A stretch of DNA of 64,000 nt from Sulfurimonas sp. (GTDB lineage Bacteria; Campylobacterota; Campylobacteria; Campylobacterales; Sulfurimonadaceae). Positions 40,436 to 51,459 of the stretch are shown one piece after another; the stretch's first letter is position 1, and each line of letters begins with the position of its first letter. Position numbers and translations under genes: made by a program. The stretch covers positions 1-64,000 of the forward strand of contig JAUZSC010000009.1 in assembly GCA_030949825.1 (NCBI GenBank), given 5' to 3'. Under the pieces are notes generated by a model. That model made no database searches. It was not told where the DNA came from and saw only the letters and a program-made list of their open reading frames with translations.

Positions 40436-41837
40436 ATGCTACTTCCAGAGATAAAAGAAAGAGAATACCGTTTTAAGTTAGCCCTTAGAATGGGACTTCC
40501 TATTTTTTGCTCTTGTACTTGCCTTTGTGTCAAGCACACTTATAAATACCTATGAATCACTCCAACCTTCTTTTTATATTCTTTCTTTACTGCTCTTAGT
40601 ATTTAGTATTTATTTCATTTTTTTTCTTATATATAAAGGCTTTGATGAGCCTATTACAGAACGCGTTTCTAAGACTTTCACAAGAGAATATTTATATAAA
40701 TACTTAAAAATAAAAATAAAAAAAGACTACACACTTATGCTTTTGAGCATAGATAACCTACATAATATAAATACCCGTTATGGAATTAAAAATGGTGATA
40801 AAGTTTTACGCGATGTAGTGCTTTATATGAGTGAGTATTTTAAAGACAAAAATATAGTTAATTTTCCAATGGGACATATAAAAGGTGGAGATTTTATTAT
40901 AGGACTTGAGGGTAAAAAAAGAAGACTATAACACAATACTTGAGCTTTTATGTCTTAAAAGTAGTGAATTAAAAATAGGCGAGATAGAAGTAAATATATC
41001 AGGAGCCATAACTGATACAAGTTTTTCAAATAATTTAGAATATATGATAGAAAATTTATTTGAATTACAAGAAGAAAATAGAAATAAAAAAAAGTATTTA
41101 TGAAAAAGAGCTTATAAGCCCTACGGACTTAGAATCTTTTGTGATAGATGCTATAAAAAATGAGCGTGTTGAGAATAGAACACAAAATATTTATGAGAAA
41201 GATACACTTATTATGAAAGAGTTTTTTTCTAAGTTAATTGATTCAAATGGGAAAGTTATACATCCAAAATCATATATGAAAGTTGTGAATAAACTAGGTT
41301 TAACCGCACAATATGATTACCTTGTATTAAAGAGTATCATAAAAATGAGTTTAAAGAAAGAGGAACTTTTTTGCTTATCAATTCATCCAACTTCTTTAAG
41401 AAACAGTGCTTTTTTAGAAAAAGTAAAAAATATTTTAAATGATAATGAAGAAGTAAGAGGGAAAATAGTTTTTATAATAACAGAAGTAGAATATTATTCA
41501 AATTGTACTAAATATAATTATACGCTTCAATCATTAAGAAAAAAAAGGTGTTAAAATAGCTTTAGATAAGCTAGGTTCTTTTCATTCAAGCTTTCTTTAT
41601 TTAAGGGACTTAGACATAGATATAGTTCGTTTTGATACTTTTTATTCTAAATCTAGCAATCAAAACAGTAGTAAAAATATGCTCGATGGACTTAATTTAA
41701 TGGCACACAAGCGTGGCGTTAAAACATGGATAAAAATGTTAGAAACTGAAGAAATGAATTCTTTTGCTCAAGAGATAGGGATTAATTATAGACAGGGCAA
41801 TATAGTATCAGAAATTAAAAAAGAGGTAGTTATATGA
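40436..41837 (+). CDS. Degenerate GGDEF/EAL-type membrane protein; four apparent frameshifts
   Basis: Breaks at T6 (40503-40508), A7 (40914-40920), A8 (41086-41093) and A8 (41539-41546); removing one base at each gives a continuous 465-residue protein. Two membrane helices lie in the first 65 residues. A degenerate GGDEF domain follows (GGDEF site reads GHIKGGDFIIG), then a degenerate EAL domain (KSYMKVVNKLGL, DKLGSFHSSFLYLRDLDIDIVRFD) without an EAL motif. It therefore probably binds or senses rather than makes or cleaves c-di-GMP. Overlaps queF by four bases. Confidence 0.7.
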
Positions 41838-42214
41838 TGAAGTACGGTGAAAAAATAGTGAATGAGTTTGATGTAGACAAGGACTTAGAAATATGGCCAA
41901 ATGCACATGAAAGAAATTATCTCATAAAGATGACACTTCCAGAGTTTTCTTGCCTTTGTCCAAGAAGTGGCTATCCTGATTATGCTACAATATATTTAGA
42001 ATATACTCCAGATAAATGGGTAGTAGAATTAAAGGCTATCAAGCTTTATATTAATTCATTTAGGGATAAACATGTGAGCCATGAAAATTCTGCAAATGAG
42101 ATTTATGAAGTCTTAGATGCTAAACTAAAACCTAAGTACATGAAGGTTATAGCCGACTATAACCCAAGAGGAAATGTTCACACAGTTATAGAGATAGATA
42201 GCTCAAAGCTTTAA
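41834..42214 (+). CDS. queF: NADPH-dependent 7-cyano-7-deazaguanine reductase QueF
   Basis: A 126-residue unimodular QueF. Catalytic Cys in FSCLCPRSGYPDYATI (about 34-37), substrate-binding Glu/His in YINSFRDKHVSHE (about 76-88). Reduces preQ0 to preQ1 in queuosine synthesis; FolE in this window makes the pterin-type precursor. The start codon overlaps the previous gene (ATGA). Confidence 0.93.
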   Translation: MMKYGEKIVNEFDVDKDLEIWPNAHERNYLIKMTLPEFSCLCPRSGYPDYATIYLEYTPDKWVVELKAIKLYINSFRDKHVSHENSANEIYEVLDAKLKPKYMKVIADYNPRGNVHTVIEIDSSKL

Positions 42215-42225
42215 AGGAATTTAAT

Positions 42226-42690
42226 ATGTTTGGTAAGATATTAGCTAAAAAGAAATCTGAAACAGAAGAAGATACTAATAATAAAGAAATTATAAAAAAG
42301 ATTTCAAAGATGAACCTTAGTGATATGAGATTCTATGTAAACAATAAACTCAATGACTTTGAGGTATGCGAAGATGGACTTAAAGCTGTTATGAAAAAGC
42401 TTGTAAGTAAAGATGCAAATGAAAAAAGATTTGTAGAGAGTGATGCAATGGACTCAAAGATTAAAAAAGCTTTTGATCTTGTGATTGTAATAGCGGCAAA
42501 TAAAAAGATGACAATGGATACTTCTGAGCTTATTAAGGAGTTTATAGACCTGTATGACGATATCATCAAAAAGTTTGATACCGATAACAAACAAATATAT
42601 ACTTCAAAATTAAATGATGCACTAGCTAATTCTTTAATAACAATACAAACAATGATGCAACTCAACAGAAAAATGGATATTTTAAAGTAA
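42226..42690 (+). CDS. Hypothetical helical protein downstream of queF
   Basis: A 154-residue, highly charged, mostly alpha-helical protein (MNLSDMRFYVNNKLNDFEVCEDGLKAVMKKLV). No signal peptide, membrane helix or recognised motif. Starts 12 bases after queF with AAAGGAAT, so probably co-transcribed. Its end overlaps the convergent cca gene by nine bases. I do not recognise a family. Confidence 0.7.
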   Translation: MFGKILAKKKSETEEDTNNKEIIKKISKMNLSDMRFYVNNKLNDFEVCEDGLKAVMKKLVSKDANEKRFVESDAMDSKIKKAFDLVIVIAANKKMTMDTSELIKEFIDLYDDIIKKFDTDNKQIYTSKLNDALANSLITIQTMMQLNRKMDILK

Positions 42691-43937
42691 GTATTGCTTG
42701 AGCCACAAAAGGGCATCTTCGCGCGTTTTTAGTATTAAATCTATTTGTAGTGTATAAGCTTTATCGAGTATGTCAGCGTAGTCTTTAGATGGTTTAATCC
42801 CTAAATTTATAATATCTCTTCCTTTTAATAGAGCTTCTTGCTTTGAATTTAAAATACCAAGGTTTATGGCTCTTTTTTTGAGACTAAGAAATATTTCCGC
42901 ATCTACAGATGGATGTAGAGCTTGAGAGAAAAGTAAGAATAATTCGATATTTACCTTTGTTGCCAAATGTAAAATTTCACTATCAGTATAAGAAAATTCA
43001 AATTTTGTCTTAGTAAGTGAAGCGATATTTTTACTAAGTTTAGTTTTGTTTGTTAGTCTAGAAAGAAAAATACCTAAGTCATTTTTAGTAAATTTATAAC
43101 AGATAACTGATAACATAAGAAAAAAGTTAGTATCATTGTCTTTTTTTACTTAGCTGTTTCATCCTGTCTATCGCATTCATAATAGATAAAAAGTCTTTAG
43201 CATCTAGAGCATCAAGAGGCTGTAAATATTTGAGTCCACCCAGTTTTTTTTAGTAAAACAAATGCACTTGATGGTCTAGGAGATTTTAGAAATATTTTTT
43301 TAATTTCATCATAAACTCTTTCTTTGGCTAATTCAAAAAGTAAATCTTTTTCACACATATTTTTACAAAGTACAAAGAGTTTTTCATCAAGGTTAAATTC
43401 TAACCTAGATCTAAAAGAAACAGCTCTAAAAACTCGAAGAGGATCTTCATCAAATTTTTCTAAATTTACAGCTTTTATGAGTTTATATTTTATATCTTGT
43501 ATACCATCAAAAGGATCAATAAATATTTCTTTATCTACATCGTATCCAATACTATTCATCGTAAAATCTCTTCGTGAAGATGCAGTTTTGAAGTCTAAAT
43601 TTTTATCTGTTTTAACTAAAAATCCAGAATGTCCAGATGCAATTTTATTGTCAGTTCTTGGAAGTGTAAAATCAATTTCTAAGTTTTCTAAAGAGAGCTT
43701 GCATACTCCAAAGCTTTTTCCTACATTATTTACTCTTCCAAACTCTTTTAAAATATTTGAAAGCTCTTGATATGAATTTACACCCAAAAGCTCTATATCT
43801 ATATCTTTTGAATCAATATTTAAGAAAAAATCGCGTACATAGCCACCAACTATAATAGATTTAATCCCATTATTCTTTAGTTTATCAAATATTTTATTTA
43901 AATAATTTGGATAATCAAATATTGGTGTATTTTTCAA
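42682..43937 (-). CDS. cca: CCA tRNA nucleotidyltransferase / poly(A) polymerase family; two apparent frameshifts
   Basis: The frame breaks at T8 (43244-43251) and T7 (43141-43147) on the plus strand. Deleting one base at each gives a 417-residue protein. The N-terminal domain has the class II nucleotidyltransferase motifs IVGGYVRDFFL (about 28-38) and KDIDIELLG with catalytic Asp residues, then RRDFTMNSIGYD and DPLRVFRAVSFRSRL for RNA binding. The C-terminal helical part continues at KKLGGLKYLQPLDAL. Adds or repairs tRNA CCA ends; this form could alternatively be CC- or A-adding. Confidence 0.85.
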
Positions 43938-43948
43938 TTTTAATTCTC

Positions 43949-44044
43949 ACTTTGATAAATTATAGATAATAATTAAATAATGCGTGCCACCATAGAGCTA
44001 TATTCTTATATTATATATAAGTATATCACTATTTTTATCAAAGT
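43949..44044. repeat. Spaced perfect 11-base inverted repeat between cca and typA
   Basis: ACTTTGATAAA (43949-43959) and TTTATCAAAGT (44034-44044) are exact reverse complements 74 bases apart, one close to each divergent gene. The second lies just upstream of the typA -10. Confidence 0.5.
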
Positions 44045-44060
44045 ATAACTTTTATTTAGG

Positions 44061-44066
44061 TATAAT
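44061..44066 (+). promoter_or_regulatory. -10 box of typA
   Basis: TATAAT preceded by TTTATTTAGG; 33 bases to the ATG at 44099, with AAAGGG (44085-44090) as ribosome binding site. Confidence 0.6.
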
Positions 44067-44098
44067 CGCACAAAATTTTTCCACAAAGGGAACATCTA

Positions 44099-45910
44099 AT
44101 GCAAAAAATTAGAAACATCGCCGTAATCGCGCACGTTGATCATGGTAAAACTACACTTGTAGACGGGCTACTCGAGCAATCTGGTACATTTGGTGACCAT
44201 GAAGCACATGAAGAAAGAGCTATGGACAGCAATGACTTAGAAAAAGAAAGAGGAATCACGATTCTTTCTAAAAATACCGCTATCCGCTATAAAGACTATA
44301 AGATTAACATTATAGATACTCCGGGTCACGCTGATTTCGGTGGTGAAGTTGAACGCGTTCTTAAAATGGTTGATGGTGTTTTAGTTTTAGTAGATGCTTA
44401 TGAAGGTGTTATGCCTCAAACTAAGTTTGTTGTTAAAAAGATGCTCGCCCTTGGTAAAAAACCAATTGTTGTAATAAACAAAATCGATAAACCTTCTGCT
44501 GAACCAGATCGCGTAGTCGATGAAATGTTCGACCTTTTTGCAGATATGGGTGCGACAGATGATCAACAAGATTTTCCAGTCATTTATGCAGCAGCAAGAG
44601 ATGGTATTGCTAAAATGGACATGAGTGATCCTGATGGAGATTTTAATTGTATTTTTGAAGCGATTATCAATGATGTTCCAGAGCCAGAAGGTGATGCAAC
44701 GAATCCACTTCAAGCACAAGTTTTTACACTAGATTATGATAACTATGTTGGTAAAATCGGAATTTCTCGTATCTTTAACGGTACTGTAAACAAGGGCGAT
44801 AACATTATGCTTGCAAAAGCTGATGGCGAAATGGTTAAAGGTAAGATCTCTAAACTTATTGGTTTTCATGGTTTAAATCGTATGGAAATTGATCAAGCTG
44901 AAGCTGGTGATATTGTTGCATTTGCAGGAATGGAAACTGTTGATGTTGGAGATACTGTTGCTGATCCTAAAAATCCTGTAGCACTTGACCCTATGCATAT
45001 TGAAGAACCAACACTAACAGTTGTGTTTGCTGTTAATAACTCTCCTCTTGCTGGTCAAGAAGGTAAACATGTAACAAGTAACAAACTTCGTGAGCGTTTA
45101 GAAGCTGAAATGGTTACTAATGTTGCAATGGGCTTAGAAGTAGTTGGAGAAGGTAAATTTAAAGTATCAGGTCGTGGTGAACTTCAAATTACAATTCTTG
45201 CTGAAAACATGCGTCGTGAAGATTATGAGTTTAGTATTTCTCGTCCAGAAGTTATCGTTAAAGAAATCGAAGGTGTTAAATGTGAACCGTTTGAGCATTT
45301 AGTTATTGATGTTCCTGAAGTTTTATCTGGTGGTGTTATTGAGCGTCTTGGTAAAAGAAAAGCTGAAATGAAATCAATGTTACCAATGGGTCAAGGTTTC
45401 CAAAGAATTGAGTTTGAAATTCCTGCGCGTTCATTAATCGGTTTTCGTGGCCAGTTTTTAACAGACACAAAAGGTGAGGGAATTATGAATCATTCATTTT
45501 TAGAATTCCGTCCATTCTCAGGTTCAGTTGAATCTCGTTCGTATGGTGCTCTTATTTCTATGACCCCAGGTTCAACACTTGCATTTTCATTATTTGGTAT
45601 CCAAGATCGTGGTGTTTTATTTATAGGTGTTCAAACTCCAGTGTATGAAGGTATGATTATTGGTGAGCATTCTCGTTCAAACGATTTAGTTGTTAACCCT
45701 ATTAAAGGTAAAGCACAATCAAATGTTCGTTCTTCTGGTGCGGATGAAGCGATTAAACTCATCCCTCCTCGTGACATGTCACTAGAGCGTGCTCTAGAGT
45801 GGATTGAAGATGATGAGCTTCTTGAAGTTACACCTAAAAATATTCGTATTCGTAAGCGTTACTTAACGGAAGCGGAAAGAAAAAGAGAAGGAAGAAAATC
45901 TCCTAAGTAG
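44099..45910 (+). CDS. typA: Translational GTPase TypA/BipA
   Basis: A 603-residue GTPase of the EF-G group. G1 AHVDHGKTT (about 11-19), switch GITIL, G3 DTPGHADF, G4 NKID, then domain II and the BipA-specific C-terminal domain ([15 protein letters not shown] end, read here as [16 protein letters not shown]). Assists 50S assembly and stress growth. Ends at a strong shared terminator. Confidence 0.96.
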   Translation: MQKIRNIAVIAHVDHGKTTLVDGLLEQSGTFGDHEAHEERAMDSNDLEKERGITILSKNTAIRYKDYKINIIDTPGHADFGGEVERVLKMVDGVLVLVDAYEGVMPQTKFVVKKMLALGKKPIVVINKIDKPSAEPDRVVDEMFDLFADMGATDDQQDFPVIYAAARDGIAKMDMSDPDGDFNCIFEAIINDVPEPEGDATNPLQAQVFTLDYDNYVGKIGISRIFNGTVNKGDNIMLAKADGEMVKGKISKLIGFHGLNRMEIDQAEAGDIVAFAGMETVDVGDTVADPKNPVALDPMHIEEPTLTVVFAVNNSPLAGQEGKHVTSNKLRERLEAEMVTNVAMGLEVVGEGKFKVSGRGELQITILAENMRREDYEFSISRPEVIVKEIEGVKCEPFEHLVIDVPEVLSGGVIERLGKRKAEMKSMLPMGQGFQRIEFEIPARSLIGFRGQFLTDTKGEGIMNHSFLEFRPFSGSVESRSYGALISMTPGSTLAFSLFGIQDRGVLFIGVQTPVYEGMIIGEHSRSNDLVVNPIKGKAQSNVRSSGADEAIKLIPPRDMSLERALEWIEDDELLEVTPKNIRIRKRYLTEAERKREGRKSPK

Positions 45911-45923
45911 ACTTTCTATCTTC

Positions 45924-45956
45924 CTTCACGATAAAGATTTAATCCTTATCGTGAAG
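45924..45956. terminator. Bidirectional terminator typA/chemoreceptor
   Basis: CTTCACGATAA (45924-45934) and TTATCGTGAAG (45946-45956) form a perfect 11-bp stem with an 11-base loop. It lies between convergent genes and covers the last codons of the chemoreceptor gene. Confidence 0.75.
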
Positions 45957-47033
45957 AATCTCATCTAATATTTTAAACACTTCATTACTTCCTTCTTCCA
46001 TTTCATTAAAAGCACTTTTAAGCGCATTTACATCCATATCTTTTTCAAGTATAAGATCAAATACCTTATGGGTACCATTGTGAACAATAGAATGTGGTTT
46101 TTCTAAACTTTTATAATGCGATGTTTGAGAGAAACTTGCTTTACCATCTCCTTCGTAGTACCATTTACCTAAACGACAACTATGATGATCTACAAATTTA
46201 AACTGTTCTTTTTGTGTTACTGCAGAAAAATAAGTATTTACTTTCCAAAGAACATGATCGAGTTTAGCAAGGGACATAAAAACTCTATCGTTTGTAAAAG
46301 ACATTGCCTTTATAGAGTCTTTAATCCCGTTTGAATCCTCATGTAAGGAGACATTGAGTTCAGTAACAAGTCCGCTTGATTCTTGAACATTAGATTGTAT
46401 CTCGTTAAATTGTTCGGACATGCTATCTACATCTTGTTTCATTGACTGAAGTGAAATATTTATTTCGCTCACTGCCTTGTCTGTTCTGTCTGCTAGTTTT
46501 CTAACTTCATCAGCAACAACTGCAAATCCCCGTCCGTGTTCACCCGCTCGCGCTGCTTCGATGGCGGCATTAAGTGCTAGTAAGTTTGTTTGGTCGGAGA
46601 TGTCTTTTATGAGTGAAAGAATACTTGTTATATCATTGGTTCTCTCGGAGAGACCACTTACGGTATGCATAGAAGTGTCTGAAAGCTCATTAAGTGTATC
46701 TAAAAGATTTACAATAGAACTCGTTTTATCTGCTGTTTCTTCTATGCTTTGGGCAAGTTCATTCGTTCTTCCTAAGTTATCTTTTGAGTTAGAAACAGAT
46801 TCAGCCATATTACCTTGAATATCTACTATGTTAGCTTTTAAATGGGTGTTTTGCATCCGCATAAGTACATCAGAAGTTCTTTCTACAAAGACTCTGTCGG
46901 GGTTATTTCTTTTTCTTTCTTGCTCATCAAAGATAGCTTGTAATCTTTGGTTTTCTTCTTGGAGTAAGTTATTCTCTGATTGAAGTTTTTCGTAAACCTC
47001 AAGAGAAACTTTTGACGAGGTAAATAATCCCAT
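45939..47033 (-). CDS. Soluble chemoreceptor with C-terminal CZB zinc-binding domain (TlpD-like)
   Basis: A 364-residue methyl-accepting protein without membrane helices. N-terminal coiled coil ([18 protein letters not shown]), central signalling domain with the hairpin tip [32 protein letters not shown], and a CZB domain at about 255-364 with its zinc ligands in [18 protein letters not shown] and [10 protein letters not shown]. This is the layout of Helicobacter TlpD, a cytoplasmic sensor of oxidants such as hypochlorite and of energy state. The ligand here is inferred. Confidence 0.88.
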   Translation of the reverse strand: MGLFTSSKVSLEVYEKLQSENNLLQEENQRLQAIFDEQERKRNNPDRVFVERTSDVLMRMQNTHLKANIVDIQGNMAESVSNSKDNLGRTNELAQSIEETADKTSSIVNLLDTLNELSDTSMHTVSGLSERTNDITSILSLIKDISDQTNLLALNAAIEAARAGEHGRGFAVVADEVRKLADRTDKAVSEINISLQSMKQDVDSMSEQFNEIQSNVQESSGLVTELNVSLHEDSNGIKDSIKAMSFTNDRVFMSLAKLDHVLWKVNTYFSAVTQKEQFKFVDHHSCRLGKWYYEGDGKASFSQTSHYKSLEKPHSIVHNGTHKVFDLILEKDMDVNALKSAFNEMEEGSNEVFKILDEILHDKD

Positions 47034-47065
47034 TGTTCATCCTATATATAAGTAATTCTTCTAGT

Positions 47066-48043
47066 CTATCTGAATTTTTGTAAGAAGAACTTTAATATTC
47101 TCGTTTCTAGCCAATATTTTGGATGAAATAGAGAACCTTCTATAAAACCTACATGTCCACCGTGTAGGGATATTTCAAGGACAATGGAGTCAGATATTTC
47201 ATCGGGACTAGGTAATATAGTATCATTCATAAAAGGATCATCTTTTGCGTGAATAATAAGCGTAGGTGTGTGAATATTTTTTAAGTACTGTTTAGAGCTT
47301 GATTTTGTATAATAATCCTGCGCAGACTTAAAGCCGTGGATAGGTGCAGTGTAGATGCCATCAAAATCCCAAAATGTTTTTAAAGTATTTATATCTTTTT
47401 CTTTCATCCTTAGGAGCGATTCCATATCATGCTTAGCATATTTTTTCTTAAGCGTTTTTTTAAGATTTTGCATAAGATGCATTTGGTAGATGCGAGAAAA
47501 TCCTTTGTTGATAGCATCTGCACATACATCAAGTTGCAAGGGAGCAGATACAGATACAGCAGCTTTAAGTGGTGAATCTACTCCTAGCTCTCCTAAAAGT
47601 TTAAGTAGCATATTTCCACCAAGAGAATACCCAACTGCGTAAAGAGGTGCATCTGGGTATCTCTTTTGAATCTCTTTTAGACAAAAAAGAGCGTCTCCTG
47701 TTTCTCCACTATGGTAGGAGCGTTCTAAGTTGTTAAGTTCCTCTGAACAGCTTCTAAAGTGCATTAAAACTGTGTTGAAACCATTTTTACAAAAGCTATC
47801 CATAATTCCACGAATATAAGGCGATTTATAAGAGCCTGTTAGTCCATGAAAAAGTATAACAAAAGGTGTGTTAGCGTTTGTGTTACTCGTAAATGAAAAA
47901 TTTAAATCAAGAAAATCACCATCTTCTAAAATTAAACGCTCTCTCAAAGTTTCAACTTCTGGACCTTTTCTAAAAAATGATGAATAAAGTGTTTGCATAT
48001 GTCTATTTTTCATGAAAAATGTGGGTTTAAACGACTTAGTCAA
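47066..48043 (-). CDS. YheT-family alpha/beta hydrolase
   Basis: A 325-residue hydrolase. The oxyanion region FHGLTGSYKSPYIRG (about 66-80), nucleophile elbow AVGYSLGGNMLLK (Ser at about 139), Asp in HAKDDPFMND and catalytic His in LHGGHVGF match the YheT/ABHD1-3 group, which are esterases of uncertain substrate. No signal peptide. Divergent from nrdB across a 94-base spacer. Confidence 0.85.
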   Translation of the reverse strand: MTKSFKPTFFMKNRHMQTLYSSFFRKGPEVETLRERLILEDGDFLDLNFSFTSNTNANTPFVILFHGLTGSYKSPYIRGIMDSFCKNGFNTVLMHFRSCSEELNNLERSYHSGETGDALFCLKEIQKRYPDAPLYAVGYSLGGNMLLKLLGELGVDSPLKAAVSVSAPLQLDVCADAINKGFSRIYQMHLMQNLKKTLKKKYAKHDMESLLRMKEKDINTLKTFWDFDGIYTAPIHGFKSAQDYYTKSSSKQYLKNIHTPTLIIHAKDDPFMNDTILPSPDEISDSIVLEISLHGGHVGFIEGSLFHPKYWLETRILKFFLQKFR

Positions 48044-48096
48044 ATATAATCCTTTATTATTTGTAAAATCTTATCAAATCTTTATATATAGATGGC

Positions 48097-48102
48097 TATA
48101 AT
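48097..48102 (+). promoter_or_regulatory. -10 box of nrdB
   Basis: TGGC-TATAAT at 48097-48102, 35 bases before the TTG start of nrdB. No NrdR-type paired box was recognised in the spacer. Confidence 0.5.
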
Positions 48103-48137
48103 CGTATTAATTAACTAAGTAGCGTGGAGCCATCAAT

Positions 48138-49169
48138 TTGAGCAATTTAAAAAGAAAAAAAATATATAATCCTGATTCAACAGAAAATGTAAACGATAGA
48201 AAAATCTTTGGTGGTAACCCAACAGGTATTTTTGAGTTAAATAATATCAAATACCAGTGGGCATATAACCTTTGGGAAATGATGCTAAATAATACATGGT
48301 TTCCAAAAGAAGTTGATATGACTCGAGATGTGAATGATTATAAGAACCTCACACAAGCTGAAAAAACAGCTTACGACAAGGCTTTATCGCAGTTAATCTT
48401 TATGGATTCTTTACAAACAAATAATATTATCGATAATATTAACCCTTATATTACTTCTCCTGAGATTAATCTTATTTTAGTGCGTCAGTCTTTTGAAGAG
48501 GCATTGCACTCACAGTCGTATGCAGTTATGGTTGATTCTATTTCTACTAATTCTGAAGAAATTTATGACCTATGGCGTAGAGATATGATGCTAAAAAATA
48601 AAAATGATGCCATCGCTGCTGTCTACCAAAATCTAGTAGATGAGCCATCTGAATACAACTTTGTTAAGGCATGTTTTGCAAACCAAATCTTAGAGGGAAT
48701 CTACTTTTACAGTGGTTTTACTTACATTTATACACTTGCTCGTTCAGGCAAGATGCTAGGTTCTGCACAGATGATTAGATTTATTCAAAGAGATGAAGTT
48801 ACGCATCTTGTTTTGTTTCAAAACCTTATAAATACGCTTAGAAAAGAAAGACCAGAGCTTTTCACAGAAAAACTTCGTGCTGAAGTTATAGAAATGTTTA
48901 AAGAAGCGGTGAAGCTAGAAACAGACTGGGGACAGTACATTACTCAAGGTCAGATTTTAGGACTCACTGATGATATAGTTGAGCAGTATATTCAATACCT
49001 TGCAGATGATAGATTAACATCAGTTGGATTTGATAAAATTTATAATGTTACTAATCCTATTAAGTGGGTTGATGATTTTGCTAAGTTTAATGATCAAAAA
49101 ACAAACTTTTTTGAAGCTACTGTTACAAACTACTCAAAAGGTAGTTTGAGTTTTGATGACGATTTCTAA
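48138..49169 (+). CDS. nrdB: Class I ribonucleotide reductase, small subunit
   Basis: A 343-residue ferritin-like subunit. Di-iron ligands are seen in [13 protein letters not shown] (Asp/Glu region), [11 protein letters not shown] (about 118-128) and [13 protein letters not shown] (about 216-228); the radical Tyr is plausibly in the helix with HSQSYAVM. C-terminus ends SFDDDF, the tail that docks on NrdA. TTG start with GGAG upstream. Encoded apart from nrdA. Confidence 0.93.
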   Translation: MSNLKRKKIYNPDSTENVNDRKIFGGNPTGIFELNNIKYQWAYNLWEMMLNNTWFPKEVDMTRDVNDYKNLTQAEKTAYDKALSQLIFMDSLQTNNIIDNINPYITSPEINLILVRQSFEEALHSQSYAVMVDSISTNSEEIYDLWRRDMMLKNKNDAIAAVYQNLVDEPSEYNFVKACFANQILEGIYFYSGFTYIYTLARSGKMLGSAQMIRFIQRDEVTHLVLFQNLINTLRKERPELFTEKLRAEVIEMFKEAVKLETDWGQYITQGQILGLTDDIVEQYIQYLADDRLTSVGFDKIYNVTNPIKWVDDFAKFNDQKTNFFEATVTNYSKGSLSFDDDF

Positions 49170-49911
49170 AAAGAAGAAAGACTATATACTTGTCTCTCTT
49201 CTTTTTGAGACAAAAAATTCTTACGATACAAACTTAGATACCCTTCTCGCTCTGATTGAGAAAACACAATATAACTCTTGTATTGTCGCTCCTGAAGTCT
49301 GTTTAACAGGTTTTGATTACGATAATCTATCTGCTGCGCAAGACTTTACGCCAAAGGCATTAAAAAGTTTAAAAGAAGTCTCTCAAAATAAGATTATTAT
49401 CTTAACAATGATTGAAAAAGTAGCTCACAAGACTTTTAATATGTTAAAAGTTATTCACAATGGCAAAGTTGTTTATTCTCGTGCTAAAGAGAAGCTTTTT
49501 AAGTTTGCTGCTGAAGAGAAGTATTTTACACCAGCTACAGATGCAGACTTTGAAATTGTAGAAATTGATGGAATAAAGATAGCTGTCTTAATTTGTTTTG
49601 AACTTCGCTTTAAAGATATGTGGAAGAAATGTGAAGGCGCAGATGTGATTGCAACACCATCTTGGTGGGGAGTAGCACGAAGTGAACATTTTGTTAGTTT
49701 TACAAAAACATTAGCTATTATGAACCAATGTTATGTTGTTGCAAGTGATTCTTTAAATGCAGAATGCTCAAAAATGAGTTCAATTATAAATCCTCAAGGT
49801 AAAGCGCTTTATAATGGGAATAAAGCTTGCTTAGAAGTTCAATATAATGAAAAAGAAATTGCCATCATGCGACGGTATATGGATGTAGGATTAGGTAAAG
49901 ATATTGGATAG
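49156..49911 (+). CDS. Carbon-nitrogen hydrolase (nitrilase superfamily)
   Basis: A 251-residue nitrilase-fold enzyme. The catalytic triad is visible as Glu in [11 protein letters not shown] (about 46), Lys in RAKEKLFKF (about 112) and Cys in VLICFELRF (about 148). An in-frame TTG one codon earlier also exists; ATG 49156, inside the nrdB end, is preferred. It overlaps nrdB by 14 bases and pcm by eight, so the three form a coupled run. Amide substrate unknown. Confidence 0.85.
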   Translation: MTISKKKKDYILVSLLFETKNSYDTNLDTLLALIEKTQYNSCIVAPEVCLTGFDYDNLSAAQDFTPKALKSLKEVSQNKIIILTMIEKVAHKTFNMLKVIHNGKVVYSRAKEKLFKFAAEEKYFTPATDADFEIVEIDGIKIAVLICFELRFKDMWKKCEGADVIATPSWWGVARSEHFVSFTKTLAIMNQCYVVASDSLNAECSKMSSIINPQGKALYNGNKACLEVQYNEKEIAIMRRYMDVGLGKDIG

Positions 49912-50542
49912 AATTACTGCAACAAAAACAACACGCTTAGCAAATGAGTGTCATCACAAGTTTACACTCAGCGCAAATGTTAAAAATGCTATTGCCAATA
50001 CTAATCGTGAAATGTTTGTCCCAAGTGGGTTTAAGCATAGTGCGTACAAGCTAGATGCCTTGCCTATGGGTGCTGCACAGTGGATAAGTTCACCTCTTAC
50101 AGTTGCAAAGATGACTGAGTACCTTCAGCCCAAAGGGGCAGACAGAGTTTTAGAAGTAGGTTGTGGAAGTGGTTATCAAGCTGCAGTTCTCTCACATATG
50201 TTTCGTGGAGTTTTTACAATAGAACGCATAGAGTCTCTTATGCTTCAAGCAAAGTCTCGTTTTAAAGCATTAAATATTCATAATATCCACACCAGAACTG
50301 ACGATGGACAAAATGGATGGATACAATACGCTCCTTATGACAGAATTCTTTTCTCTGCCACGGCTAAAGAGATTCCAAAAAAACTCTTCGAGCAGTTGAG
50401 TGATGGTGGAATCTTAGTAGCACCTATGCAAAAGGGAGAGAAGCAGGTAATAATGCGTTTTAAAAAAAATGGTAAAAATATTCAAAAAGAAGAACTAGAA
50501 GCTTGTGATTTTGTACCAGTTTTAGATGGTGTTCAAAAATAG
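49904..50542 (+). CDS. pcm: Protein-L-isoaspartate O-methyltransferase
   Basis: A 212-residue PCMT. SAM motif RVLEVGCGSGYQAAVL (about 81-96), the pre-motif region PMGAAQWISSPLTVAKMTEYL typical of PCMT substrate binding, and GGILVAPMQKG near the end. Repairs isoaspartyl damage in proteins. TTG start at 49904 overlaps the nitrilase gene. Confidence 0.9.
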   Translation: MDRITATKTTRLANECHHKFTLSANVKNAIANTNREMFVPSGFKHSAYKLDALPMGAAQWISSPLTVAKMTEYLQPKGADRVLEVGCGSGYQAAVLSHMFRGVFTIERIESLMLQAKSRFKALNIHNIHTRTDDGQNGWIQYAPYDRILFSATAKEIPKKLFEQLSDGGILVAPMQKGEKQVIMRFKKNGKNIQKEELEACDFVPVLDGVQK

Positions 50543-50602
50543 TTTCTTTAATTTTTTAAGCTTTTTATAGTAAAATATATTAAATAAAGGCTAGGTAGAA
50601 TC

Positions 50603-51459
50603 ATGGAAAATGTTTATGGAATACAGTACAGCAAACCAGAAGTAGTTTTACTTCAAGACACAGGCATTGGAGTAGCTGAAGCTGCTGCGCGTACCTGTTA
50701 CGATTCTTTTGAAAATAGTGAAAATGAAGTCATAAAAAACATTGAGTACACTATGCCCGATGATGCAATGAGCGATTCTATAAATGAGATCGAAGATTCA
50801 AATCTTTTAGATGATTTAGCATGGACATATTTTCATCATTCTATCTTAGAACATGCTAACCTAAGCTTTTTAGTACGAGGAACTTCGCGTGGAGTACTCC
50901 AAGAACATGCTCGTCACCGTATTCAAGCTATAAGTGTGCGAAGCACGCGTTATACAATGAGTTCTATCATTAACGCATTTGTAGCTTCAAATCATGGCGG
51001 CGATAAAGAATTTTTTATACAAAAAGTGCTTGGTTTTGATATGTTTGTTACGATTGACGAGGGCTATAATAGAGTAGAAATTGGCGCTATATATGACAAA
51101 TTAGCCTACCAAAAAAATATTGTAGAAGATTTTCATTCTATTGCTGTTGCTAAAAGTTCACTTCCGCTTTTAGAAGAACATGAGGGCAATGCTGAATCTT
51201 TATTTGCTGCACTTCAAGCTGGAAAGAAAAAAAGAAATGTTGGGGATGCTTTTAAGCATATAATTTCTGACAATGTGAAAGTAGATATGGTCGTGACCTT
51301 TAATCTTAGAAGTTTAAAAAATTACTTTACACTCAGAGATTCTGGCGCTGCTTTTTTTTTCAAATACGCTGGCTAGCACAAGAAATGATGCGTGTAACAC
51401 CATCAAAATATTTAGATTTAATTATCAAAAAAAAAATCATAAAGAATTCATATGTATAA
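50603..51459 (+). CDS. thyX: Flavin-dependent thymidylate synthase ThyX; one apparent frameshift
   Basis: The ThyX motif appears as RHRIQAISVRSTRYT (about 111-125); FHHSILEHANLSF supplies another conserved His/Glu block. The frame is lost at T9 (51352-51360). Removing two T yields LRDSGAAFFQIRWLAQEMM, which matches the conserved RSGAAxxEIRxLA C-terminal region; adding one T would also restore the frame. The corrected protein has 284 residues, ending at 51459, though the A10 run at 51427-51436 makes the last residues uncertain. No thyA in the window. Confidence 0.85.

Noticed and set aside
43324..43770. 148-codon plus-strand frame opposite cca
   Set aside because: Shadow of the nucleotidyltransferase, whose catalytic motifs occupy this region.
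44076..44084. TTTTCCACA upstream of typA as a DnaA box
   Set aside because: One mismatch to TTATCCACA, isolated and within a normal promoter-to-start spacer; probably chance.
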